Source of the DNA: Elusimicrobiota bacterium
GTDB taxonomy: Bacteria > Elusimicrobiota > Elusimicrobia > UBA1565 > UBA9628
Direction: 5' to 3'
Length of the DNA: 64,000 bases
NCBI GenBank assembly: GCA_016218575.1
Contig: JACRDN010000019.1
Coordinates: 124,001 to 188,000 of the forward strand
Every line of letters starts with the position of its first letter. Position 1 is the stretch's first letter. Under the pieces are notes generated by a model. It saw nothing but the letters and a program-made list of their open reading frames with translations. It was not told where the DNA came from and did no database searches. Made by a program: the position numbers and the translations under genes. This document shows positions 24,851-31,163 of this stretch, in pieces.

Positions 24851-25446
24851 AAGACGCCGCTGGGGGCCTTGCAGGGGAGTTCGATTTTGTGAATGGCCGC
24901 GCGGGTGTTCATCTCCTGTCGGATGCGCTGGCCGAGCTCATCAAGATAAACCTGAAGCTGAGCCCGATCCTCCTGCCAGGCGGCAAGAATGAGGATTCTC
25001 CTTGCGGCCGCGGTTTTATCCGCATCCGAGGAATTGTACTTTTCTTCAAAATACCAAGAATTTCTGATCAGCTTATCTCTGATCCTTCTTCTTTCATGGG
25101 CAAGCGCTTTGCTGGAGTTATTGAGCTTGGCCAGCAGAGTTTCCGCCTTGGCCCGAAAGGCGTCATAGTCGGAGATTGGAATCTTCTGCGTCTGGCCGAA
25201 TGATTTTTGAATCTTGAAAAACTCGGCTTCCTGCTCGGAGCGCGCCTTCGCGGCTGTCTCCTTTATCTGGCAGCGCTCATCCCCAGTGAATCTCTTGTCG
25301 GCCTCGGTCCAGCCGGATTCGCATTTGTGCGCCTCGATTTTGGCCGCGATGTCCGCTTCGGTTGGCCGAATCGCGAAGACGGGCCGGACCGAGGTCGCGG
25401 AGACGGTCGCGGCGAGCAGGGCAAGGAACGGCTTGATTTTATTCAT
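24847..25446 (-). CDS. Secreted helical protein, unknown function
   Basis: This 199-residue protein has a signal peptide (MNKIKPFLALLAATVSATSVRPVFA). The mature part is polar, Lys/Glu/Ala/Arg-rich and predicted helical, with three cysteines (KCESG, RCQIK and PCKAP). No known motif is seen. The first 12 bases of the gene (ATGAATAAAATC) match those of the small secreted gene at 18699, although the proteins are not clearly homologous. It closes the kinase block on the right and converges on the sugar-kinase gene with a 4-base overlap. No convincing -35/-10 pair is found; TAACCT lies 6 bases before the ATG. Confidence 0.65.
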   Translation of the reverse strand: MNKIKPFLALLAATVSATSVRPVFAIRPTEADIAAKIEAHKCESGWTEADKRFTGDERCQIKETAAKARSEQEAEFFKIQKSFGQTQKIPISDYDAFRAKAETLLAKLNNSSKALAHERRRIRDKLIRNSWYFEEKYNSSDADKTAAARRILILAAWQEDRAQLQVYLDELGQRIRQEMNTRAAIHKIELPCKAPSGVF

Positions 25447-25528
25447 GTGTTGAGGTTAACCGCGGCAATGGGCCAGCGCAGGGGCCTGGTGGGGAAGTCT
25501 TTTTAGTCTTTGGTCCCACCAAATAATT

Positions 25529-25542
25529 AGGACTTTTGACCT
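25529..25542. repeat. 14-bp RGGNC-N4-GNCCY palindrome (imperfect copy)
   Basis: AGGAC-TTTT-GACCT. It belongs to the family also seen at 44491, 44537, 54853 and 54877, with one broken symmetric pair. Confidence 0.5.
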
Positions 25543-25618
25543 ACGTTAGATCGCCGCTCCCGCCGTCTTTCTGCGGGAAGTAAGTCCTTAAGGAGAGCTT
25601 GTGGGGGTCGTCTTGTTT

Positions 25619-25664
25619 CTCCCTGTGTTTTTGAATCGAAAAATCGAATCAAAAATACAGGGAG
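25619..25664. repeat. Long inverted repeat, 21-bp arms with a 4-base loop
   Basis: The left arm (25619-25639) and right arm (25644-25664) pair over 21 positions with one G-T and one mismatch around AAAA. The outer segment is CTCCCTGT / ACAGGGAG. It is 34 bases downstream of the STAS-like gene on the minus strand. It lacks the T-run of a classical terminator, so a terminator, a small mobile element or an RNA hairpin are all possible. Confidence 0.6.
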
Positions 25665-25677
25665 TCATGAGCGTGCT

Positions 25678-25696
25678 CCGGCTCGGCGAGAGCCGG
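25678..25696 (-). terminator. GC-rich hairpin after the STAS-like gene
   Basis: CCGGCTC, 5-base loop, GAGCCGG; a perfect 7-bp stem starting one base after the stop codon on the minus strand. No T-tract follows, so termination is only suggested. Confidence 0.35.
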
Positions 25697-25697
25697 G

Positions 25698-25961
25698 CTA
25701 GGCGTCGATCACTTTCAGGGACTCGATGACGGAGGGGTTCTTGCTGGGAAGGCAAATGACGCGGTCCCTGCCGTATTCCCGGCGCAGCGCGCTCAACACT
25801 TCGTCGAGCCAGGACGGGCCCACCGAGAGCACCCCCTCGAAATCGAGCTCTATTTTTTCGTTCCCGGCCGGTCTCTGGTAGGCCTTCATCGCGAGAGCCG
25901 CCTCCTTCCCGGCGGGCCGCGACGTCAGAATCTCCCCGTATTTCTTCACCTTTATCTTCAT
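25698..25961 (-). CDS. STAS-like domain protein (DUF4325 type)
   Basis: This 87-residue protein (MKIKVKKYGEILTSRPAGKEA) matches the STAS-like DUF4325 pattern: a short strand-helix start, then IELDFEGVLSVGPSWLDEVLSAL, then the closing strand and helix with NPSVIESLKVI. Such domains resemble anti-sigma-factor antagonists. The ATG at 25961 shares its A with the last base of the upstream ATPase stop (TAATG), so translation is coupled. The partner is therefore very probably the GHKL ATPase, forming a switch like SpoIIAB/SpoIIAA. Whether a serine is phosphorylated is unknown. An upstream in-frame extension lies wholly within the ATPase gene and is rejected. Confidence 0.75.
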   Translation of the reverse strand: MKIKVKKYGEILTSRPAGKEAALAMKAYQRPAGNEKIELDFEGVLSVGPSWLDEVLSALRREYGRDRVICLPSKNPSVIESLKVIDA

Positions 25962-26710
25962 TATAGGCTCCAAGCGATCAAAGTGATCGTGCCTTCCGAG
26001 TCGGGCAGACTTTCCAGTTCCCTTTCGCAATCCGGGCCAAGCGGCCCGTAATTCACAATGCCCTTTCCCGATCGGCAGGCCAGTCCCCGGCGGCCGCCTC
26101 CCGTCATTATATTTTTAACAAACTTCAAGCCGTTTCCCCTATTTTCAGGAGCCCGCCCGGAAATGGTTCTCTCGAACGCGGCGACGAGGGCGCTTTGCTC
26201 GTCCTTGAGCTCGGGGGCGACCCGCGCCAGGGAACGCCATATCCCCTGCCCGCGATCCGCGATGCAGACCCACTGTTTGCCGACGGCGGCTTGGGCTTGG
26301 TGCCAGCATCCCGGCACGTCCCGCCATTGGCCGAGGTTGTGATCGTAGCAGTTGTTCCCGACTTCGCCGACGGCCGAGATGAGGAGGGGTAAATCGGCGC
26401 CTTTGAGCTGGCTCAAGCGGGCCGAAAAAACGTCACGGGTCTCGCAGATGAACTCGGCGGGGCTTTCGTCCGGGCGGCCCGCCGCGGCGTACCAACGCAT
26501 GGCTCTTTCCAGGTCGGGGCGCCCGGCCAAGAAATAGCGGGTTAGGGGTCCGCGGCCGCGGGACTCAAGCGCGCCTTCGGCCAAAAGGCGCTTGAGATGG
26601 CGGTGGATGGCTTGGGGGGTGATTTTCAACCGATGGACCAAAGTGATCGGTCTCGTGGCCCCTTCCTCTTCTATGATTTTTATAATTTTGGACCGCGTTT
26701 CTCCCTTCAT
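25961..26710 (-). CDS. Winged-helix/GHKL-ATPase regulator
   Basis: This 249-residue protein has an N-terminal winged helix-turn-helix (about 1-65; TRPITLVHRLKITPQAIHRHLKRLLAEG), a linker, and a HATPase_c domain (about 105-249). The N box is AVGEVGNNCYDHN, G1 is DRGQGIW and G2 is NRGNGLKFVKNI. There is no histidine-kinase dimerisation domain, so it resembles an anti-sigma kinase fused to a DNA-binding domain. It forms a two-gene operon with the STAS-like protein. The ATG at 26710 lies at the edge of a 33-bp AT-rich palindrome (26709-26741), the likely autoregulatory operator. It is divergent from ssrA. Confidence 0.85.
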   Translation of the reverse strand: MKGETRSKIIKIIEEEGATRPITLVHRLKITPQAIHRHLKRLLAEGALESRGRGPLTRYFLAGRPDLERAMRWYAAAGRPDESPAEFICETRDVFSARLSQLKGADLPLLISAVGEVGNNCYDHNLGQWRDVPGCWHQAQAAVGKQWVCIADRGQGIWRSLARVAPELKDEQSALVAAFERTISGRAPENRGNGLKFVKNIMTGGGRRGLACRSGKGIVNYGPLGPDCERELESLPDSEGTITLIAWSL

Positions 26711-26741
26711 AGTTTATAGTTTAGTATAAACTATAAACTAT
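26709..26741. promoter_or_regulatory. 33-bp palindromic operator, four TATAGTTTA-type units
   Basis: ATAGTTTATAGTTTA, centre GTA, TAAACTATAAACTAT: perfect 15-bp arms, each made of two tandem units. It covers the start codon of the winged-helix ATPase and ends 16 bases before the ssrA -35 box. The AT-rich sequence stands out in a GC-rich region. Autoregulation by the HTH domain is inferred. Confidence 0.75.
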
Positions 26742-26756
26742 AAATATTCAATAGTA

Positions 26757-26785
26757 TTGAAGAACAGCCCGGCATCTGCTATAGT
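26757..26785 (+). promoter_or_regulatory. ssrA promoter
   Basis: TTGAAG (26757-26762), 17-base spacer, TATAGT (26780-26785). The predicted start falls at 26792-26793, the first base of the tmRNA acceptor stem. Confidence 0.75.
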
Positions 26786-26792
26786 TCTTCCA

Positions 26793-27156
26793 GGGGGCGA
26801 ATTAGGTTCGACAGGCATCGTCGGGTCAAGAGTCGCAGGCACTGGTTGGTCAGAGCCAGTTCAAAATCCGACCAAAAAACAAAAGCCATGAATCGCCTAA
26901 CGGCGCGTGACTGGGCCTTCGCTGCCTAAACCGCAGTAGGTCCCGTCGGTCCTCGACTCCTGCTGGAGGGTGCCGACGTCATGAGCAGGATGCGGATTCT
27001 CCCGCTGTTCCCGTCGGAGGGGATCCTAAGCCCGAACGGGGGTAGTCCGGAGATACTCGTCCGGCAGTTTTCTCCGGATGAAACCCAAGACGGACTAAGC
27101 CTGTAGGGACCTTGGCGGACGGTACTTGGACGAGAGTGCAATTCTCTCCGCCTCCA
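26793..27156 (+). ncRNA. ssrA: Transfer-messenger RNA (tmRNA)
   Basis: tmRNA rescues stalled ribosomes and tags the nascent chain. The 5' GGGGGCG pairs with CGCCTCC at 27149-27155 as the acceptor stem. GGTTCGACAGG is the typical 5' segment and GACTAAGCCTGTAG the typical 3' one, and the T arm is GAGAG-TGCAATT-CTCTC. The tag frame ends at TAA 26926-26928; reading back gives an end of MNRLTARDWAFAA, preceded by GCC (Ala), a likely resume codon. The tag end AFAA differs from the common ALAA. The base after the stem is A27156 and the next three are CCG, so CCA is probably added after transcription. A nucleotidyltransferase gene is in the window (47300-48424). Confidence 0.93.
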
Positions 27157-27163
27157 CCGTTTT

Positions 27164-28168
27164 ATGGATGAGATGGCTCCGGCCCAGTCGGCGTCGGCGC
27201 CCGAGGCGCCGCACTCTGGAAACCGGCGCGTCAAGCGCCGGCTCATGTATTTTCTGGTCGCGCTCTACGGCCTGTCCTTGGCCGCGGCCGCCTTCCTGAT
27301 CCTGCGCTCCCAGGCACCCAAGGCCGCGCCCGAGTCCGACTCGGGCGGGCTTCTGTCGTTGTCGCAGAGGGATTCAGTCGGCTGGGTGAGCATCCGCGGC
27401 CCCATCTACACCGCCGAGGGCGGCAAGATATGGGAGAAGGGCGTGGACCAGTGGGCCCGGCGCATCCGGGCCTTGGCCGAGACCAAGGGCGTCAAGGCCA
27501 TAGTCCTCGACATCAACTCCCCCGGCGGGAGCGTGGGGGCGGTGCAGGAGCTCTACAGCCAGATCCAGCGCGTGCGCCAGGAAAAGCGCATCCCCTTCGT
27601 GGCCCTCTTCGGCGACGTCTCGGCCTCGGGCGGCTACTACATCGCCATGGCCTGCGACAAGATCGTGGCCCACCCCGGGACCTTGACTGGCTCCATCGGC
27701 GTGATCTTCTCGGTGGGCAACCTGGAGGGGCTTTTCCAGAAAATCGGCTACAAGGTGGACCCCATCAAATCCGGCAAGCACAAGGACATCGGCTCGCCCG
27801 CCCGCCCCATGACCAAGGAGGAGCGCGGCATCCTGCAAGCCGTGATCGACGACGCCTACAAGCAGTTCCTGGCCGCGGTGAGCCAGGGCCGGCATATCCC
27901 CGAAGATCAGCTGCGTCCCCTGGCCGACGGTCGTATCTTCTCGGGGCGGCAGGCCCTTGCGGCCCATCTCGTGGACATGGTGGGCGATTCCGTGGACGCT
28001 TTGGAGCTGGCGGGAAAGCTTGCCGGCATCAAGGGCCGACCCAAGATCAAGCGCGACACCGACAGGCTGAGCGGCATCGTGGAAATGCTCGACTCGCGCT
28101 GGCATGGCCTCCTTTCCGGCCTCCCCTTCGCCTACCAGGGCCTCGAGTACCGCTGGCCGGGACTCTAG
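27164..28168 (+). CDS. sppA: Signal peptide peptidase SppA (short, S49 family)
   Basis: This 334-residue membrane serine protease degrades cleaved signal peptides. It has a membrane helix at about residues 26-48 and an S49 domain with LDINSPGGSVG, DVSASGGYYIA (catalytic Ser155), TGSIGVI and the catalytic lysine in SGKHKDIGS (Lys205). The length and single catalytic domain match the Bacillus-type short form. The ATG at 27164 is only 7 bases beyond the last base of the tmRNA stem and no promoter or terminator lies between. Transcription from the ssrA promoter, with tmRNA 3' processing, is therefore likely. A second ATG at 27170 cannot be excluded. Confidence 0.92.
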   Translation: MDEMAPAQSASAPEAPHSGNRRVKRRLMYFLVALYGLSLAAAAFLILRSQAPKAAPESDSGGLLSLSQRDSVGWVSIRGPIYTAEGGKIWEKGVDQWARRIRALAETKGVKAIVLDINSPGGSVGAVQELYSQIQRVRQEKRIPFVALFGDVSASGGYYIAMACDKIVAHPGTLTGSIGVIFSVGNLEGLFQKIGYKVDPIKSGKHKDIGSPARPMTKEERGILQAVIDDAYKQFLAAVSQGRHIPEDQLRPLADGRIFSGRQALAAHLVDMVGDSVDALELAGKLAGIKGRPKIKRDTDRLSGIVEMLDSRWHGLLSGLPFAYQGLEYRWPGL

Positions 28169-28175
28169 GGCTCCC

Positions 28176-28754
28176 ATGGACAGGCTCTCCTTGGTCTACG
28201 ATTATTTCGAGGACCATGTCCGGGCCGCGGCCCTCATCAACGAGCGCCGACCCCTGGCTTTCGGCATTCTGTGCTTTCTCATCGGGGGCCTGAGCCTCTT
28301 CATGGCGCGGGCCTTGGGCCAGCGCCTGGTGTTTCTCTCCTTCTCTCCCGGTTCCTGCGCGCTGGCACTTCTCTGGGAAGTGGCCTGCGGGTTCCTTCTC
28401 ACCGCCACCTTGCACCTCATCCTCGAGATGGGCCGGATCAAGGGCAACGCGGCAGGGCTTTTCGTGATGCTGGGCTTGGCGGACCTCTCTTGGGCCCTGT
28501 GCGTGCCGCTCCTTCTGGTCGGCCAGTGGCTTATTCCCCACGCGGGCTGGACCGCGAGCGCGGTTTTTTCCTTGGCGGGCCTCTTGAACCTGAGCCTCAA
28601 GGCCCGCAGCCTCCAGGACAATTACCATATCGGCGCGGGCCGGGCCTGGCTCACCTTGGGGCTGCCTTATTTGGCGGTATTGGGCGCCATCCTCCTTAGC
28701 TTTGCCCTCGCGCTCCTGGCCTTGATGCTGCAGCTCGTCAAGCTTCTCGGCTGA
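28176..28754 (+). CDS. Multi-pass membrane protein, Yip1-like
   Basis: This 192-residue protein has about five hydrophobic helices (for example LAFGILCFLIGGLSLFMA and LALLWEVACGFLLTATLHLIL) after a short soluble start (MDRLSLVYDYFEDHV). The arrangement recalls Yip1-family bacterial membrane proteins, but no diagnostic motif is present and function is unknown. The start at 28176 is the first ATG after sppA (7-base gap); a longer frame overlapping sppA has no membrane character at its start. It overlaps the cyclophilin gene by one base (TGATG), so sppA, this gene and the isomerase form an operon. Confidence 0.75.
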   Translation: MDRLSLVYDYFEDHVRAAALINERRPLAFGILCFLIGGLSLFMARALGQRLVFLSFSPGSCALALLWEVACGFLLTATLHLILEMGRIKGNAAGLFVMLGLADLSWALCVPLLLVGQWLIPHAGWTASAVFSLAGLLNLSLKARSLQDNYHIGAGRAWLTLGLPYLAVLGAILLSFALALLALMLQLVKLLG

Positions 28755-29353
28755 TGCTGGCCGCGGCTCTGGCGGCGGTCTTTGCCTTTGGGGCTTGCGC
28801 AAGGCAAGCGCCGAAGCAGGCCGCCTCCCAGCGCTACGCGCTGCTCAAGACCAGCAAGGGAGCGATCATGGTCCGGCTCTTCATGGACAAGGCCCCAAGG
28901 ACGACGGCGCACTTCATCGGCCTGGCCTCCGGCAAGAAGGCCTGGAGGGATCCTCGAGACGGTAAAACCAAGCAGGAGCCTCTCTACCATGGCGTGCTTT
29001 TCCATCGCGTGATCCCAGGCTTCATGATCCAAACCGGAGATCCCCGCGGCGACGGCCGGGGCGGGATCGGTTACGAGATAGACGACGAGTTCGACCCCTC
29101 CTTGAGCTACGACAGGCCGGGGCTCCTGGGCATGGCCAACGCCGGCCCCAACACCAACGGCGGTCAATTCTTCATCACCTTGGCGCCGACCCCGCATCTA
29201 AACGGGCATCACACCATTTTTGGGGAGGTGGTGCGGGGCCTCGAGGTCGCCCACGCCATCGCGGCCGTGCCGCGAGATCAGTCGGACGGCTCGGATCGGC
29301 CCTTGGATCCAGTGTTCCTCGAGTCCGTGACCTTGGCCGACAAGCTGCCCTGA
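28754..29353 (+). CDS. Cyclophilin-type peptidyl-prolyl isomerase lipoprotein
   Basis: This 199-residue protein has a lipoprotein signal (MLAAALAAVFAFGAC, lipobox FGAC). It is followed by a cyclophilin domain: LFMDKAPRTTAHFIGLASG, FHRVIPGFMIQTGDP, MANAGPNTNGGQFFIT and HTIFGEVVRG. The active-site pattern FHR and QTGDP is intact. It should catalyse prolyl isomerisation of exported proteins at the outer surface of the cytoplasmic membrane or on the outer membrane. It is the last gene of the sppA operon. Its 3' end overlaps the convergent tilS gene by 76 bases, unusually long for this compact chromosome. Confidence 0.94.
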   Translation: MLAAALAAVFAFGACARQAPKQAASQRYALLKTSKGAIMVRLFMDKAPRTTAHFIGLASGKKAWRDPRDGKTKQEPLYHGVLFHRVIPGFMIQTGDPRGDGRGGIGYEIDDEFDPSLSYDRPGLLGMANAGPNTNGGQFFITLAPTPHLNGHHTIFGEVVRGLEVAHAIAAVPRDQSDGSDRPLDPVFLESVTLADKLP

Positions 29354-30066
29354 ACCTGGGCGGCTATGCCCGCCAAATGTTCTCTGGCGCGCGGCTGGCG
29401 CTTCTCGAGGGCCGGGATGATCCGGCGTCTGAGCCAATTGCGGGTGAAGTGTTCCGAGAGATTGGAGCTGTCGCGCCTGGCCTTGAGGTTGTGGACCCTC
29501 AGGTATTCGAGTATCTCCTGGCGCTTGAGGCAGAGAAGGGGCCGCACCACGCAAAGGCCGGGCCCCAGGGGCCGCTCGGCTGGGATCCCGGCCAAGGCGG
29601 ATAGCCGGGTCCCTCGCAGCAGGTTCAAGAGCACGGTTTCGGCCTGGTCATCGAGCTGGTGGGCGGTGGCTACCTTGGCGCAGCCGTATCTCCTGGCCGC
29701 GCTCCGCAAAGCCCGGTAGCGCAGGTCCCGCCCCGCGTCTTCGAGGCCCTTGCCGCGCTCCCGCGCCCGGAGGGCGGCGTCAGCGTGGACGACCGTGACG
29801 GGGATATTCAGGGTTTTGCCGAGCTTGAGGACCAAGTCCTGGTCGCGGTCCGCCTCGCGGCCTCTCAACCCATGATGGACATGGAGAATCCTCAGTTTGA
29901 GTCCCAAGCGTGGCGCCATTTGGGCGAGGAAGTGCGCCAGACAAACGGAGTCGGGCCCTCCCGACACCGCGGCGAGGACGCCGTCTGCGGGACTCAGGAG
30001 CCGCCTCTCCTTTTGGAAGGTCATGAGCTTGGACCAAATCTTGGCCGCGAATTCCTTCTTGCGCAT
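29278..30066 (-). CDS. tilS: tRNA(Ile)-lysidine synthase, short form
   Basis: TilS modifies C34 of the AUA-reading tRNA-Ile with lysine. The 262-residue protein has the PP-loop SGGPDSVCL, HVHHGLRG, ATAHQLDDQAETVLLNLLRG and NWLRRRIIPAL. It ends soon after the catalytic domain, lacking the C-terminal domains of E. coli TilS and somewhat shorter than other single-domain forms. Its last 25 or so residues are read from the region overlapping the cyclophilin gene. ATG 30066 is preferred; a TTG four codons upstream (30078) is possible. It is divergent from the third TPR gene. Confidence 0.9.
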   Translation of the reverse strand: MRKKEFAAKIWSKLMTFQKERRLLSPADGVLAAVSGGPDSVCLAHFLAQMAPRLGLKLRILHVHHGLRGREADRDQDLVLKLGKTLNIPVTVVHADAALRARERGKGLEDAGRDLRYRALRSAARRYGCAKVATAHQLDDQAETVLLNLLRGTRLSALAGIPAERPLGPGLCVVRPLLCLKRQEILEYLRVHNLKARRDSSNLSEHFTRNWLRRRIIPALEKRQPRAREHLAGIAAQVQGSLSAKVTDSRNTGSKGRSEPSD

Positions 30067-30071
30067 GAGTG

Positions 30072-30110
30072 TTGACAACTCCGAGAGGGGTTGTTATCCT
30101 TTGACAGGAT
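30072..30110 (+). promoter_or_regulatory. Promoter with TATCCT/AGGATA dyad for the third TPR gene
   Basis: TTGACA (30072-30077), 17-base spacer, TATCCT (30095-30100). The -10 box is half of a dyad, TATCCT-TTGAC-AGGATA (centre near 30103), which could be an operator over the transcription start. Confidence 0.6.
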
Positions 30111-30116
30111 ACCTTT

Positions 30117-30989
30117 TTGAGACCCGTTGTGCTTCTCATCTTCTTCTTCGCCCTTCAATCGCTGGCCGGCGCGCAGGAGCCCCAGGACCCGCGAGTTTTT
30201 CTGCGCCGGGCCAAGGCTCTCCTAGAAAGCGGGTCTTACGGCCTCGCCGCCGAGGCCGCCACCAAAGCCCTGGAGCTTGGCTACGACCGGGTCTCGCCCT
30301 ACAACCTACGCTCCCAGGCCTACGCGGGGGAGGGTCGTTACGAGGAAGCTCTGGCCGACGCGGAGAAGGCCGTGCGGCTGCACCCCTCAGGCTCGGCGGG
30401 GTATATCAATCGCGCCACGGCCAAGGAAGGGCTCAAATATCCGCCCCAGGACATCTTGGCGGACTATAAGAAGGCATCGGCCTTGGACGCTAGGCTCATG
30501 CTCCGCTATGCCGCCGCCATGGGAAAATACGCGCCCGGCCGGGAGGTCGCGGTTGGTAAGACCGAGTCCGTTCCGGCCAAGCGCCGCAAGGCCCGCGACA
30601 TTTTCCTCGGAGCCTCGACCCTCGCCGCGCTTGGGGGCTTGGCTTGCATGAGCGTATTCCAATGGCGTCGGCGTAAGGATAAAGTGCTCCGCTTGGGCTA
30701 TGCCCGGAGACCTGCTTCCGAGCTCGCCGGGCCTCGGCTTGGGGCCGTGGTAGGAGGTCTGTTCATCCTGGAGAAAGAGTTGGAGAGGCGGGAGCCTTCC
30801 ATGGTTTACGAGGCTCGCGACCTTGAGGATCGCCCTGTTTTCCTGCTGCGCCGCCCGCGCCAAGAGGCTCCTGAGGCCCGCGTGGCCGATATTCCCGGCC
30901 TCAAGAAGGCCGTCGAGGAAGGGCCATATCTCTATCTTGTCTTCGAGGGGGAGGAAAATGCCAGAGCCTGCCTGCGCCAAATGCAATAA
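30117..30989 (+). CDS. TPR-transmembrane protein with truncated pseudokinase N-lobe
   Basis: This 290-residue protein is a third paralogue of the TPR-kinases at 18.8 and 21.2 kb. It has a signal peptide (VVLLIFFFALQSLAGA), TPR repeats (about 20-115; SGSYGLAAEAATKALEL, GEGRYEEALADAEKAVRL), the shared juxtamembrane ALDARL, and one membrane helix (about 162-183). A kinase-like segment (about 205-290) keeps MVYEARDLEDRPV and LYLVFEG, but the glycine loop is ERREPS, the VAVKK lysine is replaced (FLLRR), and the chain stops at the hinge. The C-lobe with HRD and DFG is absent, so it cannot be catalytic. The start is TTG 30117 or GTG 30129. A zinc-ribbon gene overlaps its 3' end. Confidence 0.85.
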   Translation: MRPVVLLIFFFALQSLAGAQEPQDPRVFLRRAKALLESGSYGLAAEAATKALELGYDRVSPYNLRSQAYAGEGRYEEALADAEKAVRLHPSGSAGYINRATAKEGLKYPPQDILADYKKASALDARLMLRYAAAMGKYAPGREVAVGKTESVPAKRRKARDIFLGASTLAALGGLACMSVFQWRRRKDKVLRLGYARRPASELAGPRLGAVVGGLFILEKELERREPSMVYEARDLEDRPVFLLRRPRQEAPEARVADIPGLKKAVEEGPYLYLVFEGEENARACLRQMQ

Positions 30990-31104
30990 AGTCCTAGCCC
31001 GAGTTTCCAAGAGCTACCAATGCTCGAAATGCGGGGCCTTCTTTTGCCCCAGTTGCATGGACCGCTTCTGCCTGTTCTGCAAGGGCAGCGTCCAGGCGCG
31101 GTAG
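30958..31104 (+). CDS. Zinc-ribbon microprotein
   Basis: This 48-residue protein is built of four CxxC-type knuckles: CAKC, CSKC, CPSC and CLFC. They could bind two zinc ions in a small double-ribbon or treble-clef fold. There is no signal peptide. ATG 30958 has a GGGGGAGG ribosome site and lies inside the end of the pseudokinase gene (32-base overlap, different frame), so the two are cotranscribed and probably coupled. An adaptor role for the TPR-pseudokinase is a guess from context only. A longer frame upstream re-reads the pseudokinase gene and lacks sense. Confidence 0.8.
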   Translation: MPEPACAKCNKVLARVSKSYQCSKCGAFFCPSCMDRFCLFCKGSVQAR

Positions 31105-31163
31105 CGCCTGGCCTTTCGTTGACCTTCGAGAAGGGAATTGATATCGTTGGTTAGGAGAAAATT

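Larger units (their letters stand above)
25447..25697. other. 251-bp intergenic region rich in dyad symmetries
   Basis: No gene is visible here. It holds a 14-bp palindrome of the RGGNC-N4-GNCCY family (25529-25542), the 10-bp palindrome TCCTTAAGGA, a CCCGC/GCGGG stem near 25560-25577, a 21-bp-stem hairpin (25619-25664) and a GC-rich hairpin (25678-25696) right after the STAS-like gene. It could contain a structured RNA or simply terminators and repeats. Confidence 0.5.

Noticed and set aside
25619-25664. Calling the 21-bp-stem hairpin a definite intrinsic terminator
   Set aside because: Neither strand has a T-run after the stem; it is listed as an inverted repeat instead.
26709-27156. Genomic island inserted at ssrA
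   Set aside because: No integrase, no repeated ssrA 3' end and no att-like repeat; sppA follows the tmRNA directly.
26926-27246. 106-codon minus-strand frame over the ssrA 3' half
   Set aside because: The region is explained by the tmRNA acceptor stem, T arm and pseudoknot segment; the frame has no coding character.
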